DNA of 64,000 nt from Leyella stercorea (GTDB lineage Bacteria > Bacteroidota > Bacteroidia > Bacteroidales > Bacteroidaceae): NCBI RefSeq assembly GCF_021531655.1, contig NZ_JADYUF010000010.1, positions 20,544 through 84,543 of the forward strand, given 5' to 3'. Positions 63,929-64,000 of this stretch are shown here, one piece after another. Both the position numbers and the translations under genes were made by a program. Each line of letters opens with the position of its first letter. Position 1 is the first letter of the stretch. Under the pieces are notes generated by a model. The model had not been told where the DNA came from, did no database searches, and worked only from the letters and a program-made list of their open reading frames with translations.

Positions 63929-64000
63929 CGGTGCGTACGAGACTCGAACTCGTGACCCCATGCGTGACAGGCATGTATTCTAACCAACTGAACTAACGCA
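63929..64000 (-). tRNA. tRNA-Asp (anticodon GTC), 5' end cut by the window
   Basis: 72 of an expected 74 bases. The 3' acceptor ACGCACC with discriminator G implies that a 5' GG lies just outside the window. Anticodon stem CATGC/GCATG with loop CTGTCAC gives GTC; T-stem ACGAG/CTCGT with TTCGAGT loop. CCA is not encoded. Confidence 0.92.

Overview
The window looks like Bacteroidales chromosome, most likely Prevotellaceae. The signs are two SusC/SusD outer-membrane pairs, lipoproteins with Bacteroidetes-type lipoboxes, -7 promoter motifs of the TAnnTTTG type, a menaquinone operon and an LptD-type outer-membrane protein. No plasmid, phage, transposase, integrase or CRISPR signature was seen.

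The dominant structure is a giant, apparently perfect palindrome. Position x in 1-21699 is the reverse complement of position 43458-x in 21759-43457, with only a 59-bp non-palindromic spacer (21700-21758). Every gene in the left arm therefore recurs in inverse orientation in the right arm with an identical protein. The fold lies exactly in an inverted pair of a 35-bp REP-like hairpin element. The left arm runs off the window inside comF. The right arm continues seamlessly through a complete comF into menC, so it is the copy in native context. A fold-back assembly or amplification chimera is the simplest explanation; a real inverted duplication is the alternative.

Content of one arm, in right-arm coordinates from the fold outwards: a lipoprotein with a C39-like cysteine protease domain, SusD and SusC (21817-27404, minus); a divergent 0.86-kb spacer with repeats; then on plus a class I/II aminotransferase, a LolC/E-type permease, two tandem acyl-CoA ligases, a TonB-receptor-like beta-barrel protein, and the operon aroB-menI-menF-menD-menB-comF-menC (37822-44737; menC is outside the palindrome). 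The left arm (1-21641) mirrors this.

Unique right part: a 290-bp hairpin-rich repeat block (44838-45127); xseB/xseA, a nitroreductase, an S9 peptidase, SusD and SusC on minus (45143-55236); an 0.8-kb divergent spacer; a carboxyltransferase-like protein, an HD hydrolase and an LptD-like protein on plus (56054-61274); a repeat zone with a 23-bp tandem array, a REP-like unit and two pseudo 3' halves of tRNA-Arg upstream of the real tRNA-Arg(CCG); a Spy-like protein, a small membrane protein and an ECF sigma factor on minus; and a partial tRNA-Asp(GTC) at the right edge.

Themes: both SusCD pairs lie beside secreted peptidases (C39-like and S9), suggesting peptide rather than glycan uptake. The men cluster makes DHNA precursors of menaquinone but lacks menE, menA and menH here. 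Intergenic DNA is unusually rich in short palindromic repeat families: 22-bp pentads, a 23-bp array, REP-like hairpins, a 111-bp hairpin tandem and 110-bp tRNA-half repeats.
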